Shown here one piece after another: positions 32,398 through 38,875 of a stretch of 38,875 nt of DNA. The position numbers and the translations under genes were made by a program. Under the pieces are notes generated by a model. That model worked only from the letters and a program-made list of their open reading frames with translations, did no database searches and was not told where the DNA came from. Position 1 is the stretch's first letter, and every line of letters starts with the position of its first letter. The DNA is from Leucobacter chromiiresistens (GTDB lineage Bacteria > Actinomycetota > Actinomycetes > Actinomycetales > Microbacteriaceae): positions 1 through 38,875 of the forward strand of contig NZ_LDRK01000031.1 in assembly GCF_001477055.1 (NCBI RefSeq), given 5' to 3'.

Positions 32398-34007
32398 GCT
32401 GGACGCCCATGAGCGGCGCGTCGAACGCGGCCACGCTCCGACGCCGCCGGCGCGCCGCCGCGCGCGGGCGGCGACTGCTCGGCGTCGCCGCGCTCGCCAC
32501 CGCCGCGGCCCTGGCGGTCTCGGGTTGCGCCCCGATCGCCGCCCTCGTGCAGCAGGCCACGGCCCGCGAACCGGAGCTGCCGCCCCGGCCCGACGGCACC
32601 GTCGAGGGCTTCGGGGCGCAGCAGCCCGACTGGGCCCCGTGCGGCGACGGACTCGAGTGCGCCGTCGTGCACGCCCCGCTCGACTGGGAGCAGACCTCGG
32701 GCGAGACCATCACCCTCAGCCTCGTGAAGCAGGAGGCCCGCGGCGGAGAGCCGATCGGCACGCTGTTCGTCAACCCGGGCGGGCCCGGGGCGTCGGGCAT
32801 CGACTACCTCTCGGGCGGGGTCGGCGGCGCGGTGCAGCCCGATGTGCAGGAGGCCTACGACGTCGTCGCGTGGGATCCGCGTGGCGTCGGCGCCTCCACC
32901 CCCGTCACCTGCCTCGACGACGCGGCGATGGACGACTACCTCTTCGGCGTCGACCCGGCCGAGCAGGGTCTCGAGAAGGGCAGCGATGCGTGGATGGACG
33001 CCGCGCTCGCCCACGAGCGCGACTTCGGCGAGGCGTGCCTCGAGCAGACGGGCGACCTGCTCGCGCACGTGAGCACCGCCGAGACGGTGCGCGACCTCGA
33101 CATGCTGCGCGCCATCGTCGGCGACCCCCAGCTCAACTACCTCGGCTACTCGTACGGCACCTACATCGGTGCGCGCTACGCGGACGCCTACCCCGACCGC
33201 GTCGGCCGGCTGGTGCTCGACGGGGCGATGGACCCGTCTGCCAGCCTCGCCGACGTCGTGCGCGAGCAGACGCGCGGCTTCGAGACCGCGCTGCGGGCCT
33301 ATACGACCGACTGCCTCACCCGCGACGACTGCCCGCTCGACGGCCCCGTCGACGTGGCGATGGCGCAGATCAGCGCACTGCTCGACCGCGTGGAGGCCGA
33401 GCCGCTGACCGGATCGGACGGGCGGGCGTTCACCGTGTCGACCATGCTCACAGCGATCATCACGCCGCTCTACAGCCAGGGCAACTGGGGCTACCTCGAC
33501 GAGCTCTTCTCGACCGTGGCGGCGGGCGACGCCGACACCGGGCTCATGCTCGCCGACTTCTACTACGACCGGCAGAACGGCGCCTACCTCAGCAACTCGA
33601 CCGAGGCGTTCACCGCCATCAACTGCCTCGACTACCCGGCCGGCAGCTCCGACCGCGATCAGATGCGCGCCGACGCGGCCGAGCTCGACGAGATCGCGCC
33701 CACGATCGGCAGGTTCCAGGGGTACGGCGACCTCGCCTGCGCAGCCTGGCCCGAGCAGCCGACCTCGGAGCGCGGCCCGGTCGCCGGGGCCGGCGCGGCG
33801 CCGATCCTCGTCGTCGGCACCACCGGAGACCCCGCGACCCCGTACCGCTGGGCCGAATCGCTCGCCGATCAGCTCGAGAGCGGCGTGCTCGTGACGTACC
33901 AGGGCGAGGGCCACACCGCGTACGGCGAGAACGACTGCGTCGATGACACGATCGACGCGTACCTACTGACCGGCGCGACGCCCGCGGCCGATCCGCAGTG
34001 CTCCTGA
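32394..34007 (+). CDS. TAP-like alpha/beta hydrolase lipoprotein
   Basis: A 537-aa secreted peptidase-like hydrolase of the tripeptidyl-aminopeptidase (SlpD/SlpE-like) family. A basic N-terminus and hydrophobic stretch lead to the lipobox AVSGC (Cys45). The oxyanion motif is NPGGPGASG (127-135), the nucleophile is GYSYG with Ser253, the likely acid is Asp479 in GDPATPYRWA, and the His is 507 in GEGHTAYG. The C-terminal TAP-like domain is complete. It begins inside the holB stop codon, an arrangement conserved next to holB in several actinobacteria from memory. It would act at the outer face of the membrane on peptides or esters. Confidence 0.92.
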   Translation: MSWTPMSGASNAATLRRRRRAAARGRRLLGVAALATAAALAVSGCAPIAALVQQATAREPELPPRPDGTVEGFGAQQPDWAPCGDGLECAVVHAPLDWEQTSGETITLSLVKQEARGGEPIGTLFVNPGGPGASGIDYLSGGVGGAVQPDVQEAYDVVAWDPRGVGASTPVTCLDDAAMDDYLFGVDPAEQGLEKGSDAWMDAALAHERDFGEACLEQTGDLLAHVSTAETVRDLDMLRAIVGDPQLNYLGYSYGTYIGARYADAYPDRVGRLVLDGAMDPSASLADVVREQTRGFETALRAYTTDCLTRDDCPLDGPVDVAMAQISALLDRVEAEPLTGSDGRAFTVSTMLTAIITPLYSQGNWGYLDELFSTVAAGDADTGLMLADFYYDRQNGAYLSNSTEAFTAINCLDYPAGSSDRDQMRADAAELDEIAPTIGRFQGYGDLACAAWPEQPTSERGPVAGAGAAPILVVGTTGDPATPYRWAESLADQLESGVLVTYQGEGHTAYGENDCVDDTIDAYLLTGATPAADPQCS

Positions 34008-34039
34008 GCGGGCGTGCAGCATCGCCTCCCGGAACGTGC

Positions 34040-34075
34040 TAAAGTGATCTCTCGTGTGCGAGAGCGTTCTCGCAC
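34040..34075 (+). promoter_or_regulatory. tRNA promoter -10 and leader hairpin
   Basis: TAAAGT at 34040-34045 is a plausible -10 box. A perfect hairpin GTGCGAGA-GCGT-TCTCGCAC (34056-34075) lies between it and the tRNA and would be part of the precursor 5' leader. Confidence 0.45.
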
Positions 34076-34078
34076 TCG

Positions 34079-34150
34079 GCCGACTTAGCTCAGGGGTAGA
34101 GCAGTTCCCTCGTAAAGAACAGGTCTCGGGTTCAAATCCCGAAGTCGGCT
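34079..34150 (+). tRNA. tRNA-Thr (anticodon CGT)
   Basis: A 72-nt cloverleaf with acceptor arms GCCGACT (34079-34085) and AGTCGGC (34143-34149) plus the discriminator base T. The D-loop is TAGCTCAGGGGTAGAGCA, the anticodon loop CTCGTAA gives CGT (reads ACG), and the T-arm is GGGTTCAAATCCC. The anticodon stem has one C-A mismatch next to the loop. CCA is not encoded. The holB-hydrolase-tRNA-Thr order is a known actinobacterial arrangement from memory. Confidence 0.95.
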
Positions 34151-34155
34151 CGATC

Positions 34156-34181
34156 AGGCCCCCGCCTCGGCGGGGGCCTTT
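34156..34181 (+). terminator. Intrinsic terminator after tRNA-Thr
   Basis: GGCCCCCGCC (34157-34166) and GGCGGGGGCC (34169-34178) form a tight GC-rich stem followed by TTT. Confidence 0.85.
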
Positions 34182-34211
34182 CGCGTGCTCGGGCGCTCGC
34201 GCGCGCGGGCG

Positions 34212-34874
34212 TCAGGCCGCGTGGGCGGCGAGCGCCTCATCCACCGCGCGCCTCGCAGCGGCGCGGTGCCCCGGTGCGACGACACCGGGCAGGATGAGCA
34301 GCCAGAGATCGCGCACGGCGGGCAGCAGCTCCCGGCGCCCGTCGCGCACGCGCGAGCGGATCTGCGCGCCGGTGAAGCACGCGAGGAAGGTCTCGGCGAG
34401 GGCCGCGGCGCCGAGGTCGCTCTCGAGTTCGCCGCGTTCGAGCCCGAGCGCGATCTGATCGGCGACGGTGCGGTCCCACCCGTCTGCGCTGCGAGCGCTC
34501 GGATCGAGGAAGTCGCCGACCTGCAGCGTCAGCTCGACGCCCGCCTGCACGACGGGGTCGGCGTGCATCTGCACCGACGCGGCGAACGACAGGTGGATCA
34601 GCCGGGCGAACGTCGTCGAGTGGGCGGCGACGACCTCGCGCGCGAGCGCATCGGTGCGCGCGTGCTGCTCCTCGATGACGGCCCGGGCGATCTGCTCCTT
34701 CGAGCGGAAATGGAAGTTGATCGCGCCGAGGGAGACCCCGGAGGCCTCGGAGATGCTCCGCAGGCTGGCCGAGCCGTAGCCGGCGCTCGCGAACACCTCG
34801 GCTGCGCCGTCGAGGATCCGCTGCTGCGTCTCCCGCCCGCGATCCTGCGATGCGACTCGTCGCTCGGCCGCCAT
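34212..34874 (-). CDS. TetR-family regulator resembling gamma-butyrolactone receptors
   Basis: A 220-aa repressor. The N-terminal DNA-binding domain (TQQRILDGAAEVFASAGYGSASLRSISEASGVSLGAINFHFRSKEQIA) is a TetR helix-turn-helix. The following ligand domain contains HADPVVQAGVELTLQ, which matches the DPVVRAxxRLTxE-type block typical of ArpA/ScbR-like receptors of gamma-butyrolactone signals. The ATG at 34874 has GAGGAG six bases upstream; the open frame extends much further upstream only by chance. No butyrolactone synthase (AfsA-like) gene is in the window, so an endogenous signal is unproven. Confidence 0.85.
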   Translation of the reverse strand: MAAERRVASQDRGRETQQRILDGAAEVFASAGYGSASLRSISEASGVSLGAINFHFRSKEQIARAVIEEQHARTDALAREVVAAHSTTFARLIHLSFAASVQMHADPVVQAGVELTLQVGDFLDPSARSADGWDRTVADQIALGLERGELESDLGAAALAETFLACFTGAQIRSRVRDGRRELLPAVRDLWLLILPGVVAPGHRAAARRAVDEALAAHAA

Positions 34875-35011
34875 AGCTCCTCTTCCCCACGCTTGACCGT
34901 CGCGAACACTCGCGAACACCCGAACCCACCGTCCACCAGCGTACCGATCCCGGGGCCGAGCGGTGCTGCGACGTGCGCTGCGGCGCGCACGCGCGGAATC
35001 AGCTCGCGGAA

Positions 35012-35620
35012 TCAGCGGGCGGTCAGCGCGCGGGAGATCTCGTCGGAGGCGTGCTGCACCTCGGAGACGAGGGACGCGTCCCCCGGGCGCTCGGGGTCGA
35101 GCCACTCGGCGTGCATCTCGCGCGGCAGCACGAGCGGCATGCGCGGCCACACCTCCGCCGCCTCGCCCACCGCGTCCCGCGTCACCATCGAGTAGCTGAT
35201 GAGCTCCGATCCGTCTTCGAGTGCGACGGTCGACGTGAGCGCGGCGATCCCGAACGCCTCGTCGCCCGGCAGGCGGAAGCGGCCCTGCTTCTCGACGTAC
35301 CAGGTCGCGGGCAGGATCGCGCGGTGCTGGAACGGGCGCTTCCACGAGCGCAGCAACCGGTCGTCGCGAGAGTTGAAGGCGGAGAACTTCACCGGCCCGC
35401 TCGCGTCGAGCCAGAGCCACCACCAGGCGAGCTGCACGTGGCGCTCGCCCGACGCATCCGCCGTGATGACCGGGTTCAGGTTGCGGGCGTTCTTGCCCGT
35501 GATCTTCGCATTGCCCGAGCGCTCGGCGAGCCACGCGTCGACGAGCGCCGCGCTGCCAGGCTCGCTGAGCGGTTCGAGGTCGAGGGGCAGTGAGCCGCCG
35601 AGTCCGTATGAAGCGCACAT
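35012..35620 (-). CDS. SRAP/HMCES-family protein with atypical active site
   Basis: A 202-aa protein of the SOS response-associated peptidase family, whose usual members (YedK, HMCES) form a thiazolidine link between Cys2 and abasic sites in single-stranded DNA. Cys2 is present (MCASYGL), as are an Asn in FNSRDD (83), the ILPATWYVEK block with Glu110, and RMPLVL (160-165). The normal IHDRMP His is replaced: the sequence is VWPRMP, with Trp158 and Pro159. The start ATG at 35620 is six bases after TATTCT (leaderless). No LexA box is seen near it. Role in abasic-site protection is likely but the chemistry may differ. Confidence 0.83.
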   Translation of the reverse strand: MCASYGLGGSLPLDLEPLSEPGSAALVDAWLAERSGNAKITGKNARNLNPVITADASGERHVQLAWWWLWLDASGPVKFSAFNSRDDRLLRSWKRPFQHRAILPATWYVEKQGRFRLPGDEAFGIAALTSTVALEDGSELISYSMVTRDAVGEAAEVWPRMPLVLPREMHAEWLDPERPGDASLVSEVQHASDEISRALTAR

Positions 35621-35626
35621 GCGGTC

Positions 35627-35632
35627 AGAATA
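35627..35632 (-). promoter_or_regulatory. -10 box of a leaderless promoter (SRAP gene)
   Basis: On the minus strand TATTCT ends six bases before the ATG at 35620. It is back to back with the TAGGCT box of the acyltransferase gene, so the two divergent promoters lie within 40 bases. Confidence 0.6.
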
Positions 35633-35648
35633 CGCCGCGAGTCGTCGC

Positions 35649-35654
35649 TAGGCT
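35649..35654 (+). promoter_or_regulatory. -10 box of a leaderless promoter (acyltransferase gene)
   Basis: TAGGCT ends six bases before the ATG at 35661, with no ribosome binding site between. Confidence 0.6.
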
Positions 35655-35660
35655 ACAGAA

Positions 35661-36788
35661 ATGGGCACTCCGACGACGGCACCGACGACCGCTCGCGCGG
35701 GCGCGCCCCGCGTCGCACTCTGGGACAACGCGCGCTTCGCGCTCATCGCCCTCGTCGTGGTCGGCCACATGATCTCCACCGTGCGGCTCGACACAGCGCT
35801 CGCCTACGGCGTCTACACCTACATCTTCCTCTTCCACATGCCCGCCCTCATCGCGCTGAGCGGCTACTTCTCGCGCGCCGACGCGTCGACGAAGACCATT
35901 CGAGCGACGGTGCAGCTCATCGTGCTCTGGGTGATGTGGGAGGGCATCTGGGTGGCGATCGGGTTCGCCGCGGTCGACGAGACCCCTGCGGAGTCCTTCC
36001 TCGTGTCGCCGTCGTGGACGCTCTGGTACCTGGTCACCATCGTGACCATGCGCATCCTGCTGCCGTACCTCGCGCAGCTGAGGCACCCGCTGCTCGTCTC
36101 CATCGCGATCGCGCTCGCCGGCGGGGTGATCCCCGTGATCGGCACCGAGTTCTCTGCGGCCCGCACGCTCACGTTCCTCCCCTTCTTCATCGCCGGCTGG
36201 CTCGCGAGAACGCGCGGGTGGCTCGACGGGGACTGGTTCACCGCGCCCCGGCGACGGCTGCGCGCCGCATCGTGGGCGCTGCTCTCGGCGGTCGCCGCAG
36301 GCTTCGTCGTGCTGCCGCAGCTGCGCTCGTGGTGGCTGCTCGACGGCTGGCTCACGTGGCGCGACGGCTACGCGCGCCGCTTCTCGGAGGCGCCGATCGG
36401 CGACTGGGCTCCGCACCACTGGGTCGAGACGACGCTCGGCGGCATCGCGGTCACCGCCCTCCTGCTCCTCCTCGCCGCCGCCATGACGCTCGCGGTGCTG
36501 GTGGTGACGCCGCGCCGTCGGCTCGTCACCACCGACTGGGGTGCCCGCACGCTCTCCGTCTACCTGCTGCACGGGCCCATCGTGTGGGGGCTGCGTGAGC
36601 TCGGCGTCATCGAGACGGTCGGCGCGCTCGGCGCACCCGGCGTCGTGATCCTCAGCATCGGAGCCGTGCTGCTCGCCGCACTGCTCGCTCTCGCCCCCGT
36701 CGAACGGGCCTTCCGCTGGGTGCTGGCCCCCCACGTCGACCGCCTGTTCCGCGATGCGCGCCGAGAGCCGGATCGCGGGGCCGCCTGA
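35661..36788 (+). CDS. Acyltransferase-3 family membrane protein
   Basis: A 375-aa multipass membrane protein of the acyltransferase-3/OafA-like family, which transfers acetyl or other acyl groups to exported sugars or lipids. The first segment, WDNARFALIALVVVGHMIS, holds the family's conserved His. Then FLFHMPALIALSGYFSRAD, SPSWTLWYLVTIV, FLPFFIAGWLARTRG and TLSVYLLHGPIVW follow in the usual order. About ten membrane segments are visible. The acceptor is unknown. The gene runs into the convergent ABC exporter with only nine bases between the stop codons. Confidence 0.9.
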   Translation: MGTPTTAPTTARAGAPRVALWDNARFALIALVVVGHMISTVRLDTALAYGVYTYIFLFHMPALIALSGYFSRADASTKTIRATVQLIVLWVMWEGIWVAIGFAAVDETPAESFLVSPSWTLWYLVTIVTMRILLPYLAQLRHPLLVSIAIALAGGVIPVIGTEFSAARTLTFLPFFIAGWLARTRGWLDGDWFTAPRRRLRAASWALLSAVAAGFVVLPQLRSWWLLDGWLTWRDGYARRFSEAPIGDWAPHHWVETTLGGIAVTALLLLLAAAMTLAVLVVTPRRRLVTTDWGARTLSVYLLHGPIVWGLRELGVIETVGALGAPGVVILSIGAVLLAALLALAPVERAFRWVLAPHVDRLFRDARREPDRGAA

Positions 36789-36797
36789 GACGAGCGA

Positions 36798-38765
36798 TCA
36801 GCGATCCTCCGGCACCAGCAGCTGGTGCTGCGCGAGCTCGCGGTACAGGGGGGTGCTCGCGATCAGCTCCTCGTGCGTGCCCTCGCCCACCACCCGGCCC
36901 TCGTCGAGCACGACGATCTTGTCGGAGTCGACGACGGTCGAGAGCCGATGCGCGATCACCACGAGGGTGCGCCCCGTCGAGACGGCGTCGAGCGCCTCGC
37001 GCATGAGACGCTCGTTCACGCCGTCGAGGCTGGCGGTCGACTCGTCGAGCAGCAGGATCGGCGGTGCCGTGAGCAGTGCGCGAGCGATCGCGAGGCGCTG
37101 CTTCTCGCCCCCCGACAGCATCACGCCGTTCTCGCCGACCGGCATGTCGAGCGCGCCCGCGAGGCCCGGGCCGCCGTCGCCGCGCGGCGCGGCGCCCCCG
37201 CGCTCGAGCAGGCCGCCCAGGTTCACGGCGCGGAGCACCCGCTCGCATGCGGCGTCGCTCGCATCGGGAGCGGCGAGCAGCAGGTTCTCGCGGAGCGTGC
37301 CGGCGAGCACCGGAGCATCCTGCTCGACGTAGCCCATCTGGCGACGCAGCTCGCCGCGGTCGAGCGTGCGCACGTCGGCGCCGTGCAGCGCCACCGAGCC
37401 CGAGTCGGGATCGTAGAAGCGCTCGATGAGCCCCAGGATCGTCGACTTGCCCGCCCCCGACGGGCCGACCAGAGCGACGCGCGCGCCGCGCGGCACCGCG
37501 AAGCTCACGCCGCGCAGCACCTCCGTCTCGATGATCTCGGCGGGGGCCGCCTCGGCGTCTCGGCGCGCACCCCGGCCGCCCCGCACCAGCTCGCGCGCGT
37601 CGGCCCGCTCCGGAGCCGCGGAGCGGTAGGTGAAGCGCACGTCGCGCAGCTCGATCGCGGGCGCACCCTCCTCGCGCACCTCATCGAGCGGAACGAGCCT
37701 GCCGATCGGGGAGCGCTCCGCGTCGCGCTCCGCCTCCGTCTCCAGGCCCGCGATCTCCTGGATGCGGCCGAGTGCGCCGAGCGCCTGGTTGACCGCGGAG
37801 ATCGCGCCGAACGCCTGGCCGAGGGGCGTCACCATCAGGAAGAGGAAGATGATGAAGGTGACCAGCTGGGCGATGGTGATCGCCCCCGTGGCGACGCGGT
37901 AGCCGCCGAGACCGAGCACGATGAGGAACGAGAGCTGCAGCGCGAGGAACGACACCGGCACGATGAACGCCGAGATGCGGGCGACCTTGATGCCGAGCCG
38001 GTACGCCTCGGTCGCGTCGCGCTCGGTCGCGGCCTGCTCCCGCTCGGCGGCGCCCGCCGCACGGATGGTGCGGATCGACGTGATCGAGCGGTCGACCTGC
38101 GCGGCGAGATCGCCGACCTTCTCCTGCGCCCGGGCGACGGCGGGCCGGATGCGGGAGGAGACGGCGACCACCACGACGAGCGCCACGATGATCACGCCGA
38201 AGGTGATCCCGAACAGTGCGGGATCGATCACGAGCATGCCGATGAGGGCGCCCACGAAGATGAGCAGGCCGCTGGCCGCCTCGACCAGACCCTGCGTGAG
38301 CACGGCGCGCAGCAGCGTCGTGTCGCTGCCGACGCGCGACACGAGATCGCCGGTGCGGCGGCGGTCGAACTGGGAGATCGGCAGGTGCAGGATCTTGGCG
38401 ATGAGCCGCTTGCGGCTGGTCAGCACCACGCCCTCGCCCATGCGCTGCAGCAGGTAGTGCTGCAGGCCGCTGAGCACGGCGCCGACGACGACGATCGCGG
38501 AGAGCGCTGCGAGCAGGCCCGCGAGCGGCAGGCCCGCCTGCACCCGGGTGATGATCTGGCCCAGCAGCGGCGGCTGCACCAGGGAGGCCACGGCGGCGAC
38601 GAGGCCCAGCGCGAGCGCCCCGGCGAGGAGGCCCCGCTGCTCGAAGAGGTACGGGATCAGCTGCCGCAGCGAGGCGCGGGGGCCGCGGGGCGCGGTGCGC
38701 GGGGGTTCGCCCGATTCGGCGCCGTCTGGAGTGGATCGCTCTGCTGGTGCTGCTGGCCCGGTCAC
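36798..38765 (-). CDS. ABC exporter, fused membrane and ATPase domains
   Basis: A 655-aa half-transporter that would dimerise. Residues 40-330 form the six-helix exporter domain (with ILHLPISQFDRRRTGDLVSRVGSD as coupling segment). The ATPase domain starts near 370 and has Walker A GPSGAGKST (434-442), signature LSGGEKQR (550-557), Walker B ILLLDES (570-576) and the switch His606. A charged insert of about 30 residues (383-412) sits between the first strands of the ATPase. The start is GTG at 38765, six bases after a TAGGCT -10 box (38772-38777). Probably exports drugs or lipids; substrate unknown. Confidence 0.93.
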   Translation of the reverse strand: MTGPAAPAERSTPDGAESGEPPRTAPRGPRASLRQLIPYLFEQRGLLAGALALGLVAAVASLVQPPLLGQIITRVQAGLPLAGLLAALSAIVVVGAVLSGLQHYLLQRMGEGVVLTSRKRLIAKILHLPISQFDRRRTGDLVSRVGSDTTLLRAVLTQGLVEAASGLLIFVGALIGMLVIDPALFGITFGVIIVALVVVVAVSSRIRPAVARAQEKVGDLAAQVDRSITSIRTIRAAGAAEREQAATERDATEAYRLGIKVARISAFIVPVSFLALQLSFLIVLGLGGYRVATGAITIAQLVTFIIFLFLMVTPLGQAFGAISAVNQALGALGRIQEIAGLETEAERDAERSPIGRLVPLDEVREEGAPAIELRDVRFTYRSAAPERADARELVRGGRGARRDAEAAPAEIIETEVLRGVSFAVPRGARVALVGPSGAGKSTILGLIERFYDPDSGSVALHGADVRTLDRGELRRQMGYVEQDAPVLAGTLRENLLLAAPDASDAACERVLRAVNLGGLLERGGAAPRGDGGPGLAGALDMPVGENGVMLSGGEKQRLAIARALLTAPPILLLDESTASLDGVNERLMREALDAVSTGRTLVVIAHRLSTVVDSDKIVVLDEGRVVGEGTHEELIASTPLYRELAQHQLLVPEDR

Positions 38766-38771
38766 CCGTCC

Positions 38772-38777
38772 AGCCTA
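38772..38777 (-). promoter_or_regulatory. -10 box of a leaderless promoter (ABC exporter gene)
   Basis: On the minus strand TAGGCT ends six bases before the GTG at 38765. Confidence 0.6.
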
Positions 38778-38817
38778 CGCCGCTCGCCGCCGCCCTCCGG
38801 ACCGTCCCACCCGTGCG

Positions 38818-38875
38818 AGCGGGGTCAGTTGTCGTGCGTGTCGCGTGCCCGACACGCACGGAAAGTGACCCCGCT
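38818..38875. repeat. Dispersed palindromic element, copy 3
   Basis: The arms 38818-38842 and 38851-38875 pair at 22 of 25 positions around an eight-base loop. Outer ends (AGCGGGGTCA and TGACCCCGCT) and inner GTGCGTGTC/GACACGCAC match copy 2. It lies just upstream of the ABC exporter promoter. The window ends exactly with its right arm, so what lies beyond is unknown. Confidence 0.85.

Noticed and set aside
34079-34150. tRNA-associated integration site for a genomic island.
   Set aside because: No second copy of the tRNA 3' end and no integrase in the downstream 4.7 kb, which holds ordinary chromosomal-type genes.

Overview
The window is GC-rich DNA (about 70%) with actinobacterial features: many genes start at a codon six or seven bases after a TANNNT -10 box (leaderless), there is a DUF3151-purA pair, a 6C RNA, a LexA box of the TCGAAC-N4-GTTCGA type, an LAxTG-type sortase signal, and a holB - TAP-like hydrolase - tRNA-Thr order. 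Gene content and style suggest a Microbacteriaceae member, perhaps close to Leucobacter. That placement is inference, since no marker gene was compared.

Layout. (1) 1-638: the end of a NarL/LuxR response regulator. (2) 870-5230: an accessory block that looks less GC-rich than its flanks. It holds a 27-codon ORF, a 96-aa WXG100/Lap-like helical protein, a 511-aa protein joining a helical LXG-like N-terminus to a DUF1023-type alpha/beta hydrolase, and four tandem paralogous lipoproteins. This has the layout of a type VII secretion substrate with a cognate lipoprotein array and is the best candidate for an undescribed system. (3) 5231-5437: a non-coding stretch with two perfect DnaA-box nonamers and two TACAC-N2-GTGT palindromes. 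(4) 5438-8455: a siderophore-interacting flavoprotein divergent from a YtrA-type GntR/ABC-ATPase/permease operon. (5) 8578-10068: a dicarboxylate/amino-acid symporter. (6) 10377-13059: yajQ, DUF3151, purA and chorismate mutase. (7) 13143-15479: glutathione-independent formaldehyde dehydrogenase divergent from an AraC regulator.

(8) 15505-17671: a radical SAM protein of the Rv2578c/SPL-like family behind a perfect LexA box, convergent with a gene of a family often annotated as 3-methyladenine DNA glycosylase. (9) 17953-29844: one 3963-aa secreted, sortase-anchored protein of about 23 DUF11-like modules, with a three-module higher-order repeat present three times. (10) 29841-30921: an S4 RNA-binding protein divergent from a YigZ/IMPACT protein. 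(11) 30998-34182: 6C RNA, holB, a TAP-like lipoprotein hydrolase, tRNA-Thr(CGT) and its terminator. (12) 34212-38765: a TetR regulator resembling gamma-butyrolactone receptors, a divergent SRAP protein lacking the usual active-site histidine, an acyltransferase-3 membrane protein and an ABC exporter.

A long palindrome with AGCGGGGTC...GACCCCGCT ends occurs three times (10270, 16678, 38818). Two copies lie directly beside tandem decamer arrays, and one copy supplies the C-terminus and stop codon of a gene. It behaves like a dispersed REP-type element. No transposase, integrase, CRISPR array or rRNA was seen.
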